Source: Thiohalomonas denitrificans
GTDB lineage: Bacteria > Pseudomonadota > Gammaproteobacteria > Thiohalomonadales > Thiohalomonadaceae
Assembly: GCA_020725115.1 (NCBI GenBank)
Contig: DYFR01000012.1
Location: 1 to 64,000, forward strand
Direction of reading: 5' to 3'
Length of the DNA stretch: 64,000 nt
The position numbers were made by a program, and so were the translations under genes. Shown here in pieces: positions 8,831-17,854 of this stretch. The notes below the pieces were generated by a model. That model was given only the letters and a program-made list of their open reading frames with translations, made no database searches and had not been told where the DNA came from. The number at the start of each line of letters is the position of its first letter. Positions within the stretch are counted from its first letter, which is position 1.

Positions 8831-10024
8831 TCAAAGCATCACCGCACGCGCGGTGAAGCACTTGATGTACTCGGTCTCGGGGATCGCCGGGTGCACCGGA
8901 TGATCCGGCCCCTGATGGCCCTGTTCCAGGATCTGCATCTGGCGGTCGAGGTGGCGTGCGCTCTGGTGCAGCAGGTCGAGGAACACCTCGCGCTGCAGGT
9001 GGAACGAGCAGGAGGCGGCGATGAGCACGCCATCCTTGCCCAGCAGTTGCAGCGCCGCCTGGTTGATGCGGCGATAGGCCTGAATCCCCTCCTTGGCGTC
9101 CTTCTTGCGCTTGATGAAGGCCGGCGGATCGACGATCACCAGATCGAACTGCGCCTTCTCCGCACGCAGCGCCTTGAGCGCCTCGAAGGCATCGCCCTCG
9201 ATGGAGTCCACCTTGCCGTCCACGCCATTGAGCGCAGCGTTGTGCTGCACCTGATCCAGCGCCCGGCTGGAGGCATCGATGCAGGTCACCTGCGCCGCCC
9301 CGGCCGCCGCCGCGGCGATGCCCCAGCCGCCGATGTAGCTGAACACGTCGAGTACCCGCGCACCGCGCGCATGACGCTGCATGCGCGCACGGTTGTCGCG
9401 GTGGTCGTAGAACCAGCCGGTCTTCTGCCCGGTGAGCAGCGGCGCCTCGTAGCGCACGCCGTTCTCCTCCACGGTCACCACCTCCGGCGCCTCGCCCAGG
9501 GCCGACTCCACGTAGCTGCCCAGCCCCTCCGGCGCCCGCGCCGGACTGTCATTGCGCAGCAGGATGATGCGCGGCTTGACCACCTTCTCCAGGGCCGCCA
9601 CCACATCCTCCTTCAGCACCTCCATCCCGGCGGTATTGATCTGCACCGACAGCACGTCGTCGAAGCGATCCACCACCAGACCGGGCAGGCTGTCGCTCTC
9701 GCCATAGACCAGGCGATAGTACGGCCGTTCGTACAGGCGCTGGCGCAGCGCCAGGGCGATATTGAGGCGATGAACCAGCAGCGAGCGATCCAGCACCTGG
9801 GCCGCGTCACGGCTGACCAGTCGCGCACAAATAAGTGAGTGAGGATTCACGTAACCGCAACCCAGCGCCTTGCCGTCACTGCCCAGGATTTGTACCGGCT
9901 GTCCCGGGGTGAAGGCGGTGAGCGGCGTGCGCTCCACGTTCACCTCGTTGCTGTATACCCACAGATGCCCCTGACGCAAGCGGCGTTCTTCATTCTTCTT
10001 CAGCAGCAGCGGGGCGAGTTCCAT
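8831..10024 (-). CDS. rlmI: 23S rRNA m5C1962-type methyltransferase (RlmI family)
   Basis: 397 residues, matching RlmI (about 396). The N-terminal PUA RNA-binding domain (about 1-75) includes [15 protein letters not shown]. The Rossmann methyltransferase core has the SAM-binding [16 protein letters not shown] block near residue 220 and a catalytic [14 protein letters not shown] motif near 296. RlmI methylates a cytosine of 23S rRNA in the large subunit. The C-terminal ASCSFHL and final ARAVML fit the family. ATG at 10024 gives the expected start. It is probably transcribed alone, from the divergent region shared with the SH3 protein. Confidence 0.9.
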   Translation of the reverse strand: MELAPLLLKKNEERRLRQGHLWVYSNEVNVERTPLTAFTPGQPVQILGSDGKALGCGYVNPHSLICARLVSRDAAQVLDRSLLVHRLNIALALRQRLYERPYYRLVYGESDSLPGLVVDRFDDVLSVQINTAGMEVLKEDVVAALEKVVKPRIILLRNDSPARAPEGLGSYVESALGEAPEVVTVEENGVRYEAPLLTGQKTGWFYDHRDNRARMQRHARGARVLDVFSYIGGWGIAAAAAGAAQVTCIDASSRALDQVQHNAALNGVDGKVDSIEGDAFEALKALRAEKAQFDLVIVDPPAFIKRKKDAKEGIQAYRRINQAALQLLGKDGVLIAASCSFHLQREVFLDLLHQSARHLDRQMQILEQGHQGPDHPVHPAIPETEYIKCFTARAVML

Positions 10025-10340
10025 GGTGTCGGTACCGGGGAAAGGAAAGGGCCGGCATTATCGCAGAATCGGTCACCGCGTGTTCAGGGCGATGCATTAT
10101 AGCCGACAATATCAATCAACATTGAGTGCCGCCATGACCATACGCCCGCCGTCTGCCAGAGGATAATGCCCTGGCCATGGGTCAACTCCGCAATGAATGC
10201 ACGCAAGCCCGAAACGTGTTAAACCTGCCCCGCAGCCGGCGTCACCGGCCGCCCGGGATCCGGAACTGTGACTGCCGACACTGTCAGTTTCGGTGTGGTT
10301 GCAAACAATACGCGGGCTTGACCCACAAGGACCACAAACC
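10025..10340. other. Divergent intergenic region with a short dyad
   Basis: A 316-bp gap between the rlmI start (leftward) and an SH3-domain gene (rightward) must hold both promoters. I see one clean dyad, TCAAT-CAAC-ATTGA at 10112-10125, next to an AT-richer GCATTATAG stretch. No coding frame longer than about ten codons with a ribosome site is convincing. The rest is GC-rich with small inverted repeats such as GCCGGCGTCACCGGC. Confidence 0.4.
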
Positions 10341-10994
10341 ATGAGAATCATCCTGCTCACGCTGATGCTGGCCGTTGCGACGGCTGCCGCAGCTGAAACC
10401 AATTACGTCGATGACACCCTGGTGATCACCCTGCGCACCGGCCAGGGCAACGCCTATCAGATCCTGCGCACCCTCAATTCCGGCACGGCGCTGGAGATAC
10501 TGGGACGCGAAGACAAGTATGCCCACGTCCGCACCCCTGATGGCACAGAGGGCTGGGTGCTGACCCAGTATCTGACGCCGCAGCCCATTGCCCGTGACCG
10601 CCTGATTCAGGCGGAGCAGAAGCTGGCACGTTTCGAGACGGAAAATCAGCAGCTGAAGAAAGACCTCGCCACACTGCGCAGCGAGAAGCGCTCGGTGGAA
10701 GGTGACCACAAGCAGATAGCCGGTACCGCCGAGAAGCTGCAGGCCGAACTGGAACGGATGAAGACGGTGGCTGCGCGGCCGATGGAACTGGAAAAACAGA
10801 ACCAGGAGATGCGCCAGCGCCTGCAGGAACTGGAGCTCCATGCGAACATCGTGAGCGAAGAGAACACCGCCCTGCGCGACCGTGCCAACCGTGACTGGTT
10901 CCTGGCCGGAGCCGGCGTCCTGTTCGGAGGCCTGCTGCTCGGCCTGGTTCTGCCCAAGCTGCGCAAGCGTCAGGGCTGGGGCGAGTGGAGCTGA
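10341..10994 (+). CDS. SH3-domain/coiled-coil inner-membrane protein (YgiM/TIGR04211-like)
   Basis: 217 residues. A signal peptide or N-terminal helix (about 1-18) precedes a bacterial SH3 domain (about 22-85, with VITLRTGQGNAYQILRTL and GWVLTQYLT), a long coiled coil (about 95-185) and a C-terminal membrane helix (FLAGAGVLFGGLLLGLVL) ending in basic residues. This is the YgiM architecture: a periplasmic SH3 and coiled coil anchored at the C-terminus. The function is not known in detail, but SH3 domains of this class usually associate with peptidoglycan or envelope proteins. A paralogue of the same architecture is at 13733-14299. ATG 10341 follows a GGACC stretch. Confidence 0.85.
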   Translation: MRIILLTLMLAVATAAAAETNYVDDTLVITLRTGQGNAYQILRTLNSGTALEILGREDKYAHVRTPDGTEGWVLTQYLTPQPIARDRLIQAEQKLARFETENQQLKKDLATLRSEKRSVEGDHKQIAGTAEKLQAELERMKTVAARPMELEKQNQEMRQRLQELELHANIVSEENTALRDRANRDWFLAGAGVLFGGLLLGLVLPKLRKRQGWGEWS

Positions 10995-11017
10995 GAAGGG
11001 TTTAAAACAAAACACCC

Positions 11018-11168
11018 AACGCAGAGGCGCAGAGACGCAAAGGATTTCGGGTTGGTGCGCACCGCGCACCGCGCACCAACCCCACCCGATTCCCGGCCTC
11101 CGGCGCAGGAATGCAGAGGGATAACCATCACAAGCTCTGCGCCTCCGCGTCTCTGCGCCAAGTGTTGG
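11018..11168. repeat. CGCAGAGGCGC-family repeat with a nested palindrome
   Basis: Outer arms AACGCAGAGGCGCAGAGACG (11018-11037) and CTCTGCGCCTCCGCGTCTC surround an inner hairpin GGTTGGTGCGC / GCGCACCAACC (about 11050-11082). It fills the gap between convergent genes (the SH3 protein and rimO) and could act as a two-way terminator. Confidence 0.8.
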
Positions 11169-11180
11169 AAGTTAAGATTG

Positions 11181-12503
11181 TTACCCCGGCAGCACCGCGC
11201 CGAACAGGTCATGCTCGCCCGCGGCGGTGATCTCCACCTCCACGAACTGTCCGGTGCGCAATCCGGCGCCGTTCTCGATGATCACCATGCCGTCGATCTC
11301 CGGGGCATCGGCGGCGGAGCGGCCGTAGGCCTCCTCCTCGCCCACTTCGTCCACCAGCACCGTCAGCGTGCGCCCCACCTTGTCCTGCAGCTTGTCGGCG
11401 CTGATCGCCGCCTGCAATTCCATGAAGCGCTCCAGCCGTTCTTCCTTGAGGTCTTCCGGTACCGGGTTGGCCAGCGCGTTGGCGGGGGCGCCTTCCACCG
11501 GCGAATAGGCGAAGGCGCCGACACGGTCCAGCCGCGCCTCCTCAATGAAGGCCAGCAGTTGCTCGAAGTCGTCTGCCGTTTCGCCGGGGAAGCCGACGAT
11601 GAAAGTGGAGCGCAGGGTCAGGTCCGGGCAGGTGGCACGCCACTGCTCGATGCGCTGCAGGGTATTCTCGATATTGCCCGGGCGGCGCATGGCCTTGAGG
11701 ATGGTCGGGCTGGCGTGCTGCAGCGGCACGTCGAGATAAGGCAGGATCACCCCCTCGGCCATCAGTTCCACCAGCTCGTCCACGTGCGGGTAGGGGTAGA
11801 CATAGTGCAGGCGTACCCAGGCGCCGAGCGTGCCCAGATTGCGCGCCAGTTCGGTGATGCGGCTTTTCACCGGCTTGCCGTGCCAGAAACCGGTGCGGTA
11901 TTTGAGATCGACCCCATAGGCGGCCGTGTCCTGCGCCACGATGAGCAGTTCCTTCACCCCCGCCCCCACCAGCTTTTCCGCCTCCTCCAGGATCTCGCCT
12001 GCCGGCCGGCTCATCAGGTCGCCACGCATGGAGGGGATGATGCAGAAGGTGCAGCGCTGGTTGCAGCCCTCAGCGATCTTCACGTAGGCATAGTGGCGCG
12101 GCGTCAGCTTGATGCCGCCGGGCGGCACCAGATCGGTGTAGGGATCATGGTGCGGCGGCAGCACGCCGTGCACCGCGGCCATCACCTCGGCCAGCGAGTC
12201 GGGGCCGGTCACCGCCAGTACCTGCGGATGGGCAGAGCGGATCACCTCTTCCTTGGCGCCGAGACAGCCGGTGACGATTACCCGGCCATTCTCCGCCAGC
12301 GCCTCGCCGATGGTGTCCAGCGACTCCTCCACCGCGGCATCGATGAAGCCGCAGGTATTCACCACCACCAGGTCGGCATCGTCGTAGGTGGGGACGATGC
12401 GGTAGCCCTCGGCGCGCAGGTGGGTGAGGATGCGCTCCGAGTCCACGGTCGCCTTGGGGCAGCCAAGACTGATGAAACCGACTTTCGGAATGGTCTTGCT
12501 CAT
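11181..12503 (-). CDS. rimO: Ribosomal protein uS12 methylthiotransferase
   Basis: 440 residues, as in E. coli RimO. It adds a beta-methylthio group to an aspartate of ribosomal protein S12 using two 4Fe-4S clusters and SAM. The N-terminal UPF0004 domain has [12 protein letters not shown] and VNTCGFID cluster cysteines. The radical SAM motif C-x3-C-x2-C appears as [17 protein letters not shown] near residue 150, and a C-terminal TRAM domain ends the protein. ATG 12503 gives [17 protein letters not shown]; the ten residues upstream are not family-like. Confidence 0.97.
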   Translation of the reverse strand: MSKTIPKVGFISLGCPKATVDSERILTHLRAEGYRIVPTYDDADLVVVNTCGFIDAAVEESLDTIGEALAENGRVIVTGCLGAKEEVIRSAHPQVLAVTGPDSLAEVMAAVHGVLPPHHDPYTDLVPPGGIKLTPRHYAYVKIAEGCNQRCTFCIIPSMRGDLMSRPAGEILEEAEKLVGAGVKELLIVAQDTAAYGVDLKYRTGFWHGKPVKSRITELARNLGTLGAWVRLHYVYPYPHVDELVELMAEGVILPYLDVPLQHASPTILKAMRRPGNIENTLQRIEQWRATCPDLTLRSTFIVGFPGETADDFEQLLAFIEEARLDRVGAFAYSPVEGAPANALANPVPEDLKEERLERFMELQAAISADKLQDKVGRTLTVLVDEVGEEEAYGRSAADAPEIDGMVIIENGAGLRTGQFVEVEITAAGEHDLFGAVLPG

Positions 12504-12626
12504 GAAATAACAACGGGTTTGAACGGGGAACATAGAATAGCAGGGCCACCCCCTCCACGTCCCCGGCCGCTTGATCCGGCTGCGTCATTGCGGTAAACCA
12601 GACACTGGTTTGTCCCTGGAGTGACC

Positions 12627-12968
12627 ATGAACTGCATCTTCTGCAAGATCGCCGCTGGCGACATCCCCGCCACCATCGTCCACCAGGACGAGGATGTGGT
12701 GGCCTTCCGCGACCTGAATCCGCAGGCGCCGACCCATATCCTCATCATCCCGCGCAAGCACATCGCCACCGTCAATGACCTGGCCGAGGACGACGCCGCC
12801 CTGGTCGGCCGCCTGTTCCTGGCGGCGCGCAAGCTCGCCGCCGAACTGGGCTTCGCCGACGACGGTTACCGTCTGGTGATGAATACCAACGCCGGTGCCG
12901 GGCAGACCGTTTTCCACATCCACCTGCACCTGCTCGCCGGCCGCAACCTCGGCTGGCCGCCGGGTTGA
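12627..12968 (+). CDS. HIT-family nucleotide hydrolase (HinT-like)
   Basis: 113 residues. The histidine-triad motif is intact as HIHLHLL near the C-terminus, with [14 protein letters not shown] at the N-terminus and [11 protein letters not shown] in the middle, all typical of HinT. These enzymes hydrolyse adenosine phosphoramidates and aminoacyl-AMP in the cytosol. ATG 12627 has CTGGAG upstream; GTG 12621 in the same frame would add only two residues. It is divergent from rimO with a 120-bp promoter region. Confidence 0.93.
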   Translation: MNCIFCKIAAGDIPATIVHQDEDVVAFRDLNPQAPTHILIIPRKHIATVNDLAEDDAALVGRLFLAARKLAAELGFADDGYRLVMNTNAGAGQTVFHIHLHLLAGRNLGWPPG

Positions 12969-13004
12969 CGGCAGATACAAGTGACAAGATACAAGAGAAA
13001 AGTA
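12969..13004. repeat. ACAAGTG-family half element
   Basis: GGCAGATACAAGTGACAAG and the following ATACAAGAGAAAAG match one arm of the elements at 8754-8828 and 42077-42298. The inverted arm is missing, so this is a solo half-site, between the HIT and SspA-like genes. Confidence 0.65.
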
Positions 13005-13033
13005 TCAGACATCTGTAAAGCAGGACTTATCAA

Positions 13034-13696
13034 ATGAAACCTGAATTGGTCAGCTTCAAACTTTGCCCCTTCGTGCAGCGCTCGGTGATCGTGCTGCTGG
13101 AAAAGGGGGTGCCCTTCGATATCACCTACATCAACCTGAAAGAGCCGCCGGAGTGGTTCAAGGCCATCTCGCCGCTGGGCAAGGTGCCGCTGCTCAAGGT
13201 AGGGGATACGGTACTGTTCGAATCCGCAGTCATCATGGAGTACCTGGACGAGGTCAATCCGCCCTCGCTGCATCCGGCCGACCCGCTGCGCAAGGCGCAT
13301 AACCGTGCCTGGATCGAGTTCGCCTCCGGATTGCTGGCCGGACAATACATGCTGACCATGGCAGCAAAGGATGAAGCGGCATTCAACACCCAGCGTGATG
13401 AACTGCGAGCACGACTGATGCAACTGGAGCAGCAGATCACCGCCCCGCTGTTCAACGGCAGTGATTTCGCGCTGGTCGATGCGGCATTCGCACCATTCTT
13501 CATGCGGCTGAAACTGCTGGAGGGATGGCAGCCACTGGGACTGTTGCAGGGATTGCCGAAGGTGACGCAATGGGCGCGGCAATTGCTGGAACGACCCGCG
13601 GTGCAGCAGTCGGTGGTTGCCGAATTCGCCGAACTCTACCGCAATCACATTCAGGGCATGGGCGGTTACGGTGCCCGGGTGTTCTGCGCCGCCTGA
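13034..13696 (+). CDS. SspA-like glutathione S-transferase-fold protein
   Basis: 220 residues. The N-terminal thioredoxin-like GST domain carries LCPFVQRS with Cys11, then ISPLGKVPLL and the ESAVIMEYLDE glutathione-site helix. The C-terminal half is the all-helical GST domain. Stringent starvation protein A and its relatives share this CPFVQR-type start, and SspA binds RNA polymerase. The retained cysteine and full glutathione site leave an enzymatic role (thiol transfer) open, so I do not assign sspA firmly. It is not beside sspB or ribosomal genes as classical sspA is. Confidence 0.75.
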   Translation: MKPELVSFKLCPFVQRSVIVLLEKGVPFDITYINLKEPPEWFKAISPLGKVPLLKVGDTVLFESAVIMEYLDEVNPPSLHPADPLRKAHNRAWIEFASGLLAGQYMLTMAAKDEAAFNTQRDELRARLMQLEQQITAPLFNGSDFALVDAAFAPFFMRLKLLEGWQPLGLLQGLPKVTQWARQLLERPAVQQSVVAEFAELYRNHIQGMGGYGARVFCAA

Positions 13697-13732
13697 TCCA
13701 CCACACCCGGCACGCCAGCGCCGGATACTGGC

Positions 13733-14299
13733 TCAGAGCTCCAGCCCGCCGAAACGCTGTGCCATGCGCTCCTTGGCCCAGCGCACCCCCAGATAGGCGC
13801 CGAGAATGAACAGTCCGATCAGTGCCAGGGCGTAATAAAGCCAGGTGTAGCCACCTTGTGTGGCCTGCAATTTCGCCATCAGCTCGGTCGATGCGGCCTG
13901 CAAACGCATGTTTTCTTCCTGCAGCGCGCCCATCCGTGCCGTCAGCTGCGCGATCTGCCCGGTGCTTTCGCTGCTGCTGCTGCGCAGGCGCGCAAGTTCT
14001 GCCTGCAACTGCGCACGCTCCTTGTCCAGCTGCTCCAGACGCACCCGCGCCGGCAGCTCGCCGGTGACGTAGACCTCATTGATCCAGCCCTCGACACCAC
14101 CGGCCGTTCGCACGCGCAAATGACCGTCCTGGCGCGCCAGTACCTGCAGTTCGGCGCCGGAGGTCACCACCGTCACGGGCACATCGCTGGAGTTGGGCAG
14201 GGCGCGCACGCCCACGCGCAGAACATCGCTGATGTAGACCGTCTCAGCCATGGCGGGTGCAATGGAAAACATCAGCAGCAGAAAGAGTGCCTGTCGCAT
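13733..14299 (-). CDS. SH3-domain/coiled-coil envelope protein, paralogue of 10341-10994
   Basis: 188 residues. A signal peptide (1-18, ending AMA) is followed by a bacterial SH3 domain (about 20-80; VGVRALPNSSDVPVTVV, GWINEVYV), a coiled coil (about 88-150) and a C-terminal membrane helix (WLYYALALIGLFILGAYLGV) with a basic tail. Same architecture as the YgiM-like protein 3 kb away but diverged, so it is an old duplication rather than a recent one. The ligand is unknown. It converges with the SspA-like gene. Confidence 0.82.
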   Translation of the reverse strand: MRQALFLLLMFSIAPAMAETVYISDVLRVGVRALPNSSDVPVTVVTSGAELQVLARQDGHLRVRTAGGVEGWINEVYVTGELPARVRLEQLDKERAQLQAELARLRSSSSESTGQIAQLTARMGALQEENMRLQAASTELMAKLQATQGGYTWLYYALALIGLFILGAYLGVRWAKERMAQRFGGLEL

Positions 14300-14391
14300 C
14301 TCCTCATTCCCTTGTCGTTATTCCCGGCCGTCAGCTACCGGATAGCAGCCCGCCCAATCATACGTGCTGGCAGCGCCGCCTGTCACCCGCA

Positions 14392-15306
14392 TCAGGCCAG
14401 CCAGGCAAACCACAACGGCAGGCTCAGCATGCTCAACGCCGTCGTCACCGTCACCGCCATTGCATACAGGCTGGTATCAAGCTGGTAGCGATCGCACAAC
14501 ACAATGCCAAGTACCATGCTGGGCATCGCCGCCTCCAGCACCACCGCCGCCAGCATCTGTCCCTGCAGGCCGATGCCCGCCGCCAGGCCCCAGATCAGTA
14601 ACGGGGTGAGCAACAGCTGTATCGCCGCCACCGGCAACACCAGGGGTATCTGATGGCGCCAGGTACCGGCCCAGCGCAACCCCAGGCCAAGGGAAAACAG
14701 CATCAGCGGCACCACGCCGGAGCCCAGCATGTCCAGCCAGGAATTGACAATGGCCGGCAACGGCACCTGCGCCAGGTTCAGGGTGATACCGGCCAACGCG
14801 GCCCACAGTGGCGGTACCTTGAGCAAGGTCAGCAGAGGATGCTCCTTCTGCCCGCCGCCGCCATACCACGCTGCCAGCGCTATGCCCACCGACAGCAACA
14901 GGGGCGTACAGGCCAGCAGGTCGTATTGAATGGCCACACTGCGTGCCCAGGGGCCGAAGGTCGCCTCCAGCACCGGCAGGCCGAGATAGGTGGCATTGGG
15001 AAAGGCCGCAGCCAGCAGCAGCGCGCCAACCACCCGGTTGGGCTGTGCACCGCGCCGGAACCACAACCAGGCCGCCAGCAAGCCAAAACCGACCCCGGCA
15101 GCAGCAGAGACTGCAATACGCACTGAATCCAGGCCCAGCGGTGCCTGCCACAGCACCAGCAACACCAGTGCCGGCAACAGCAGCACATAGACCACGCCGG
15201 TCAGGCTGCGCCGCACCGTTTCCGCCTCCAGTCCCAGCGGAGTCATCACCCGCCACAGCACACCGCATACGATGAGCGCGGCCGCCTGCAGAATCACGTC
15301 AACCAT
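14392..15306 (-). CDS. AEC-family auxin-efflux-type transporter
   Basis: 304 residues with about ten hydrophobic helices in two halves, the membrane transport protein (AEC) family pattern. Segments such as NATYLGLPVLEATFG and VLEAAMPSMVLGIVLCDRY match the conserved crossing helices of the family. Bacterial members export or exchange carboxylates or amino acids; the substrate here cannot be told. ATG 15306 follows GAAAGGGGAT; the frame stays open upstream through the neighbouring yjbQ-like gene but that part is a shadow. Its start is 14 bp after the yjbQ-like stop, so the two are probably co-transcribed. Confidence 0.85.
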   Translation of the reverse strand: MVDVILQAAALIVCGVLWRVMTPLGLEAETVRRSLTGVVYVLLLPALVLLVLWQAPLGLDSVRIAVSAAAGVGFGLLAAWLWFRRGAQPNRVVGALLLAAAFPNATYLGLPVLEATFGPWARSVAIQYDLLACTPLLLSVGIALAAWYGGGGQKEHPLLTLLKVPPLWAALAGITLNLAQVPLPAIVNSWLDMLGSGVVPLMLFSLGLGLRWAGTWRHQIPLVLPVAAIQLLLTPLLIWGLAAGIGLQGQMLAAVVLEAAMPSMVLGIVLCDRYQLDTSLYAMAVTVTTALSMLSLPLWFAWLA

Positions 15307-15320
15307 CAATCCATCCCCTT

Positions 15321-15728
15321 TCAGCTGCCCACATGCACCACACAACGGCGGCGCCCGCGCTGGCGACGGTGCTCCCACAGGTAGATCCCTTGCCAGGTAC
15401 CCAGTGCCAGACATCCCCCCGCCACCGGGATAGCCAGGCTCACCGCCGTCAATGCCGCCTTGATGTGGGAGGGCATGTCGTCGGCGCCCTCCTGGGTATG
15501 GGTATAGAGCGGATCATTTTCCGGCACCAGCCGGTTGAGCCAGCGCTCCAGATCATGGCGGGCCGCAGGATCCGCATTTTCCTGGATCAGCAGGCTGGCG
15601 GAGGTATGCTGCAGAAACACGGTACACAGCCCTTCCTGTATGCCCGATTGCCGTACCAGATCAGCGACCCTTGCCGTAATTTCGTGCAGACCCTGCCCAG
15701 GAATCTCCACGCTGATTTCCCCTATCAC
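15321..15728 (-). CDS. YjbQ/UPF0047 family protein (secondary thiamine-phosphate synthase family)
   Basis: 135 residues, the normal size. Conserved blocks TVFLQHTSASLLIQENAD, DDMPSHIKAAL and LGTWQGIYLWEHR identify the UPF0047/YjbQ family, whose histidines form a trimer metal site. Some members complement thiamine-phosphate synthase mutants weakly, so the enzyme name is provisional. GTG start at 15728 with GAGGTGATGGGG upstream. Likely first gene of a two-gene leftward operon with the AEC transporter. Confidence 0.88.
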   Translation of the reverse strand: MIGEISVEIPGQGLHEITARVADLVRQSGIQEGLCTVFLQHTSASLLIQENADPAARHDLERWLNRLVPENDPLYTHTQEGADDMPSHIKAALTAVSLAIPVAGGCLALGTWQGIYLWEHRRQRGRRRCVVHVGS

Positions 15729-15900
15729 GCCCCATCACCTCATCGTGCCATACCCATTGCCACCGCATCCTAGCAGCTTCCCCCTGCGGGGTGTGGCGGG
15801 CAAACCCGTAAAAATGTCTCGCAACTGGAAAAAAAGGGGGTTTGCGCCAGTTTTTTCCCTTGTATTTTGCAAACTATCGTTTCAAAATCACTCGCCGACG

Positions 15901-15920
15901 ACAACTCACCGGTGAGTTGT
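15901..15920. promoter_or_regulatory. Perfect 20-bp palindrome before the HU gene
   Basis: ACAACTCACCGGTGAGTTGT is a perfect palindrome, 28 bp before the HU-like start. A probable promoter region lies just upstream (TTGTATTTTGCAAACTATCG). It could be an operator or an mRNA hairpin in the leader; I cannot tell which. Confidence 0.5.
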
Positions 15921-15948
15921 TTCTACCATCGCACAAGGGAGATCACAG

Positions 15949-16356
15949 ATGGCTGTAAAGAAAAAGACCGCTGCCAAGAAAGCTGTAAAGGCTGCTCCGA
16001 AGAAGGCCGCTCCGGCCAAGGCTGCCCCCGCCTCGCTGAAGGCGATCACCACCAAGCAGACCAAGACCCAGATCATCGCCGCTATCGCCGAGACCACCGG
16101 CGTATCCAAGAAGGATGTCGGTGCCGTATTCAGCACCATGGCCGCCATGGTCGAGGCGCACATGAAGAAGAACGGCTCCGGTGAGTTCACCGTTCCCGAA
16201 GTAGGTGTGAAGATCCGCCGCCACAAGAAACCCGCCACCAAGGCACGCAAGATGATCTCCCCCTTTACCGGCGAAGAGATCACCGTCAAGGCCAAGCCGG
16301 CACGCAACACCGTCAAGCTGACCGCCCTGAAGGGCCTGAAGGAAAGCGTGCTCTAA
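15949..16356 (+). CDS. HU-family histone-like DNA-binding protein with Lys/Ala-rich N-terminal tail
   Basis: 135 residues. The first 30 or so are a Lys-Ala-Pro tail (VKKKTAAKKAVKAAPKK) resembling eukaryotic H1 tails and the tails of some bacterial HU variants. The HU/IHF fold follows (about 36-130): TKTQIIAAIAETTGVSKKDV, GEFTVPEVGVKIRRHKK, and ARKMISPFTGEEITVKAKPA in place of the usual RNPxTG arm (here SPFTGEE). It should bind DNA as a dimer and compact the nucleoid. Good ribosome site (AAGGGAG) and a strong terminator just after. Expressed alone, probably highly. Confidence 0.9.
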   Translation: MAVKKKTAAKKAVKAAPKKAAPAKAAPASLKAITTKQTKTQIIAAIAETTGVSKKDVGAVFSTMAAMVEAHMKKNGSGEFTVPEVGVKIRRHKKPATKARKMISPFTGEEITVKAKPARNTVKLTALKGLKESVL

Positions 16357-16382
16357 GTCCGCGTTCCTGACAGCACCCAAGA

Positions 16383-16406
16383 GGCCGGCGCATGCCGGCC
16401 TTTTTT
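16383..16406 (+). terminator. Rho-independent terminator after the HU gene
   Basis: Stem GGCCGGCG/C..GCCGGCC (16383-16400) followed by TTTTTT. It lies 27 bp after the HU stop codon. Confidence 0.9.
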
Positions 16407-16559
16407 ATTGCGCGGCCTCATGTCCCACCCGTCTCCCACATTGAAATGGCTGATGGCTGACGAAATTAATTTGGTTCTGGTTTAATTGAAAAAACCCGGT
16501 TTTTGCATTATTCCTAAGGTCACAGGGCAAGAAACCATACGATCACTGGAGAACCGCAC

Positions 16560-17156
16560 ATGAACCAGCACTACAATCCCCTGTCCCACAAGCGCCTGGA
16601 TGCCGGCACCACCTATCAACGCCCGCCACAGCGACTGCCGGAGCGCGTCCATGCCGACAGCCCGGCGACCGACGTCATGACCGACTTCGTCAAGGTAGCT
16701 GCCATGACCATCGGTCCCTGTGCCAGCCTGGAAGATGCCAACCAGCGCATGATCGCATCCGGCATACGACTGCTGTTCGTCACCGGGCGTGACAATGAAA
16801 TCCTCGGTGTCATCACCTCCACCGACATCCTGGGTGAAAAGCCGATGAAGTACCTGCAGGAAGTGGGCGGCAAGCGCGAGGACATCTTCGTGCGCGACAT
16901 CATGACCGGGCAGGATCGCCTGGACGTGCTGTGCATGCCCGACGTGCAACGCGCCACGGTGGGCGACATCGTCGAAACCATGAAGCGGGTTGGCCGCCAG
17001 CATGCCCTGGTGGTGGACCGCACCATCGATGATCGTCAGATCGTGCGCGGCATGTTTTCCACCAAGCAGATCAGCAAGCAGCTGGGTATCACCATCGAGA
17101 CCACCGAGGTGGCCCAGACCTTTGCCGAACTGGAGGCAGCACTCAACGCCGCCTGA
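16560..17156 (+). CDS. CBS-domain protein
   Basis: 198 residues, soluble. A 35-residue leader (YNPLSHKRLDAG...) precedes two CBS motifs: about 38-95 (VMTDFVKVAAMTIGPCASLE, LLFVTGRDNEILGVITSTDI) and about 112-175 (IFVRDIMTGQDRLDVL, HALVVDRTIDDRQIVRG). CBS pairs usually bind adenosyl ligands and regulate a partner, but none is adjacent. The upstream region has an AATTAA...TTAATT dyad and a good promoter-like AT-rich stretch. Stand-alone gene closed by a terminator. Confidence 0.88.
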   Translation: MNQHYNPLSHKRLDAGTTYQRPPQRLPERVHADSPATDVMTDFVKVAAMTIGPCASLEDANQRMIASGIRLLFVTGRDNEILGVITSTDILGEKPMKYLQEVGGKREDIFVRDIMTGQDRLDVLCMPDVQRATVGDIVETMKRVGRQHALVVDRTIDDRQIVRGMFSTKQISKQLGITIETTEVAQTFAELEAALNAA

Positions 17157-17182
17157 GCCGGTTCAGGGCGTGAAATAAAAAA

Positions 17183-17210
17183 GGGGTGCGCACAGCGCAC
17201 CCCTTTTTTA
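17183..17210. terminator. Bidirectional terminator
   Basis: Nine-base stem GGGGTGCGC/GCGCACCCC (17183-17203) with A6 before and T6 after, between the convergent CBS and outer-membrane protein genes. It can stop transcription from both sides. Confidence 0.92.
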
Positions 17211-17227
17211 TTTGCTGCAGACAGAAG

Positions 17228-17797
17228 TCAGAAGTGGTGCACGAAACCAAAACTGATGGCATTGACATCAAACTTGTTGTCCAGCCCCAGCGTGGCGTCG
17301 GTAAAGGTCTGCTCACTGACATAGCGCATGTATTCAGCCGTGACCGCCGTCGTGCGGTTGCCGTACAGCTCAATACCCACGCCATAGCTGGTGCCCTTCA
17401 GTTCCTTGCTGTGGGTGGTGGTGATGGCTGCCAGTTCAGCCTTTGCATTCAATGTGGCGTAACCACCGATGACGTACAGCTTGACGCGATCCAGCGGCAG
17501 GTTGGCGCGGGCATAGATACCGGCCACACGCTGTGCCTCCATACGCAAAGTGGCAGCGTCAAACGTAGACTTGTCACCCGCGCCCAGACGACCTTCGATT
17601 GCCAGATAGTTACCCAGGTCGTAACCCACTCTGGCGATATAACCATGGCTGTTGTAGCTGTGGCCACCCGCGCCCTTGCGCTCGAAGTCGAAACTGGAAG
17701 CCGCCAGACCAAAGTACCAGTTGGCCGCCTCATCCGCTGCGTAAGCCCCCCCGCTGCACAGAGCCAATGCCATCACCCAAGCGTTGCGAAGTTTCAT
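17228..17797 (-). CDS. Outer-membrane beta-barrel protein (OmpA-barrel/porin-like fold)
   Basis: 189 residues. Signal peptide 1-20 (ending GAYA). The mature part alternates polar and hydrophobic residues in short amphipathic strands (WYFGLAASSFDFERKG, HGYIARVGYDLGNYLAIEGR, GTSYGVGIELYGNRTTAVTA) and ends in ...SFGFVHHF, a C-terminal aromatic typical of barrel insertion signals. This is the small eight-stranded barrel type. Function unknown. It is next to a second small barrel protein (yfaZ-like), 57 bp apart and in the same direction. Confidence 0.82.
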   Translation of the reverse strand: MKLRNAWVMALALCSGGAYAADEAANWYFGLAASSFDFERKGAGGHSYNSHGYIARVGYDLGNYLAIEGRLGAGDKSTFDAATLRMEAQRVAGIYARANLPLDRVKLYVIGGYATLNAKAELAAITTTHSKELKGTSYGVGIELYGNRTTAVTAEYMRYVSEQTFTDATLGLDNKFDVNAISFGFVHHF

Positions 17798-17854
17798 GTT
17801 CGTTCCTCTAGTCCCGGTTAGTATTCACGGCGGCATCCCCGCCATTCCTTGCCA

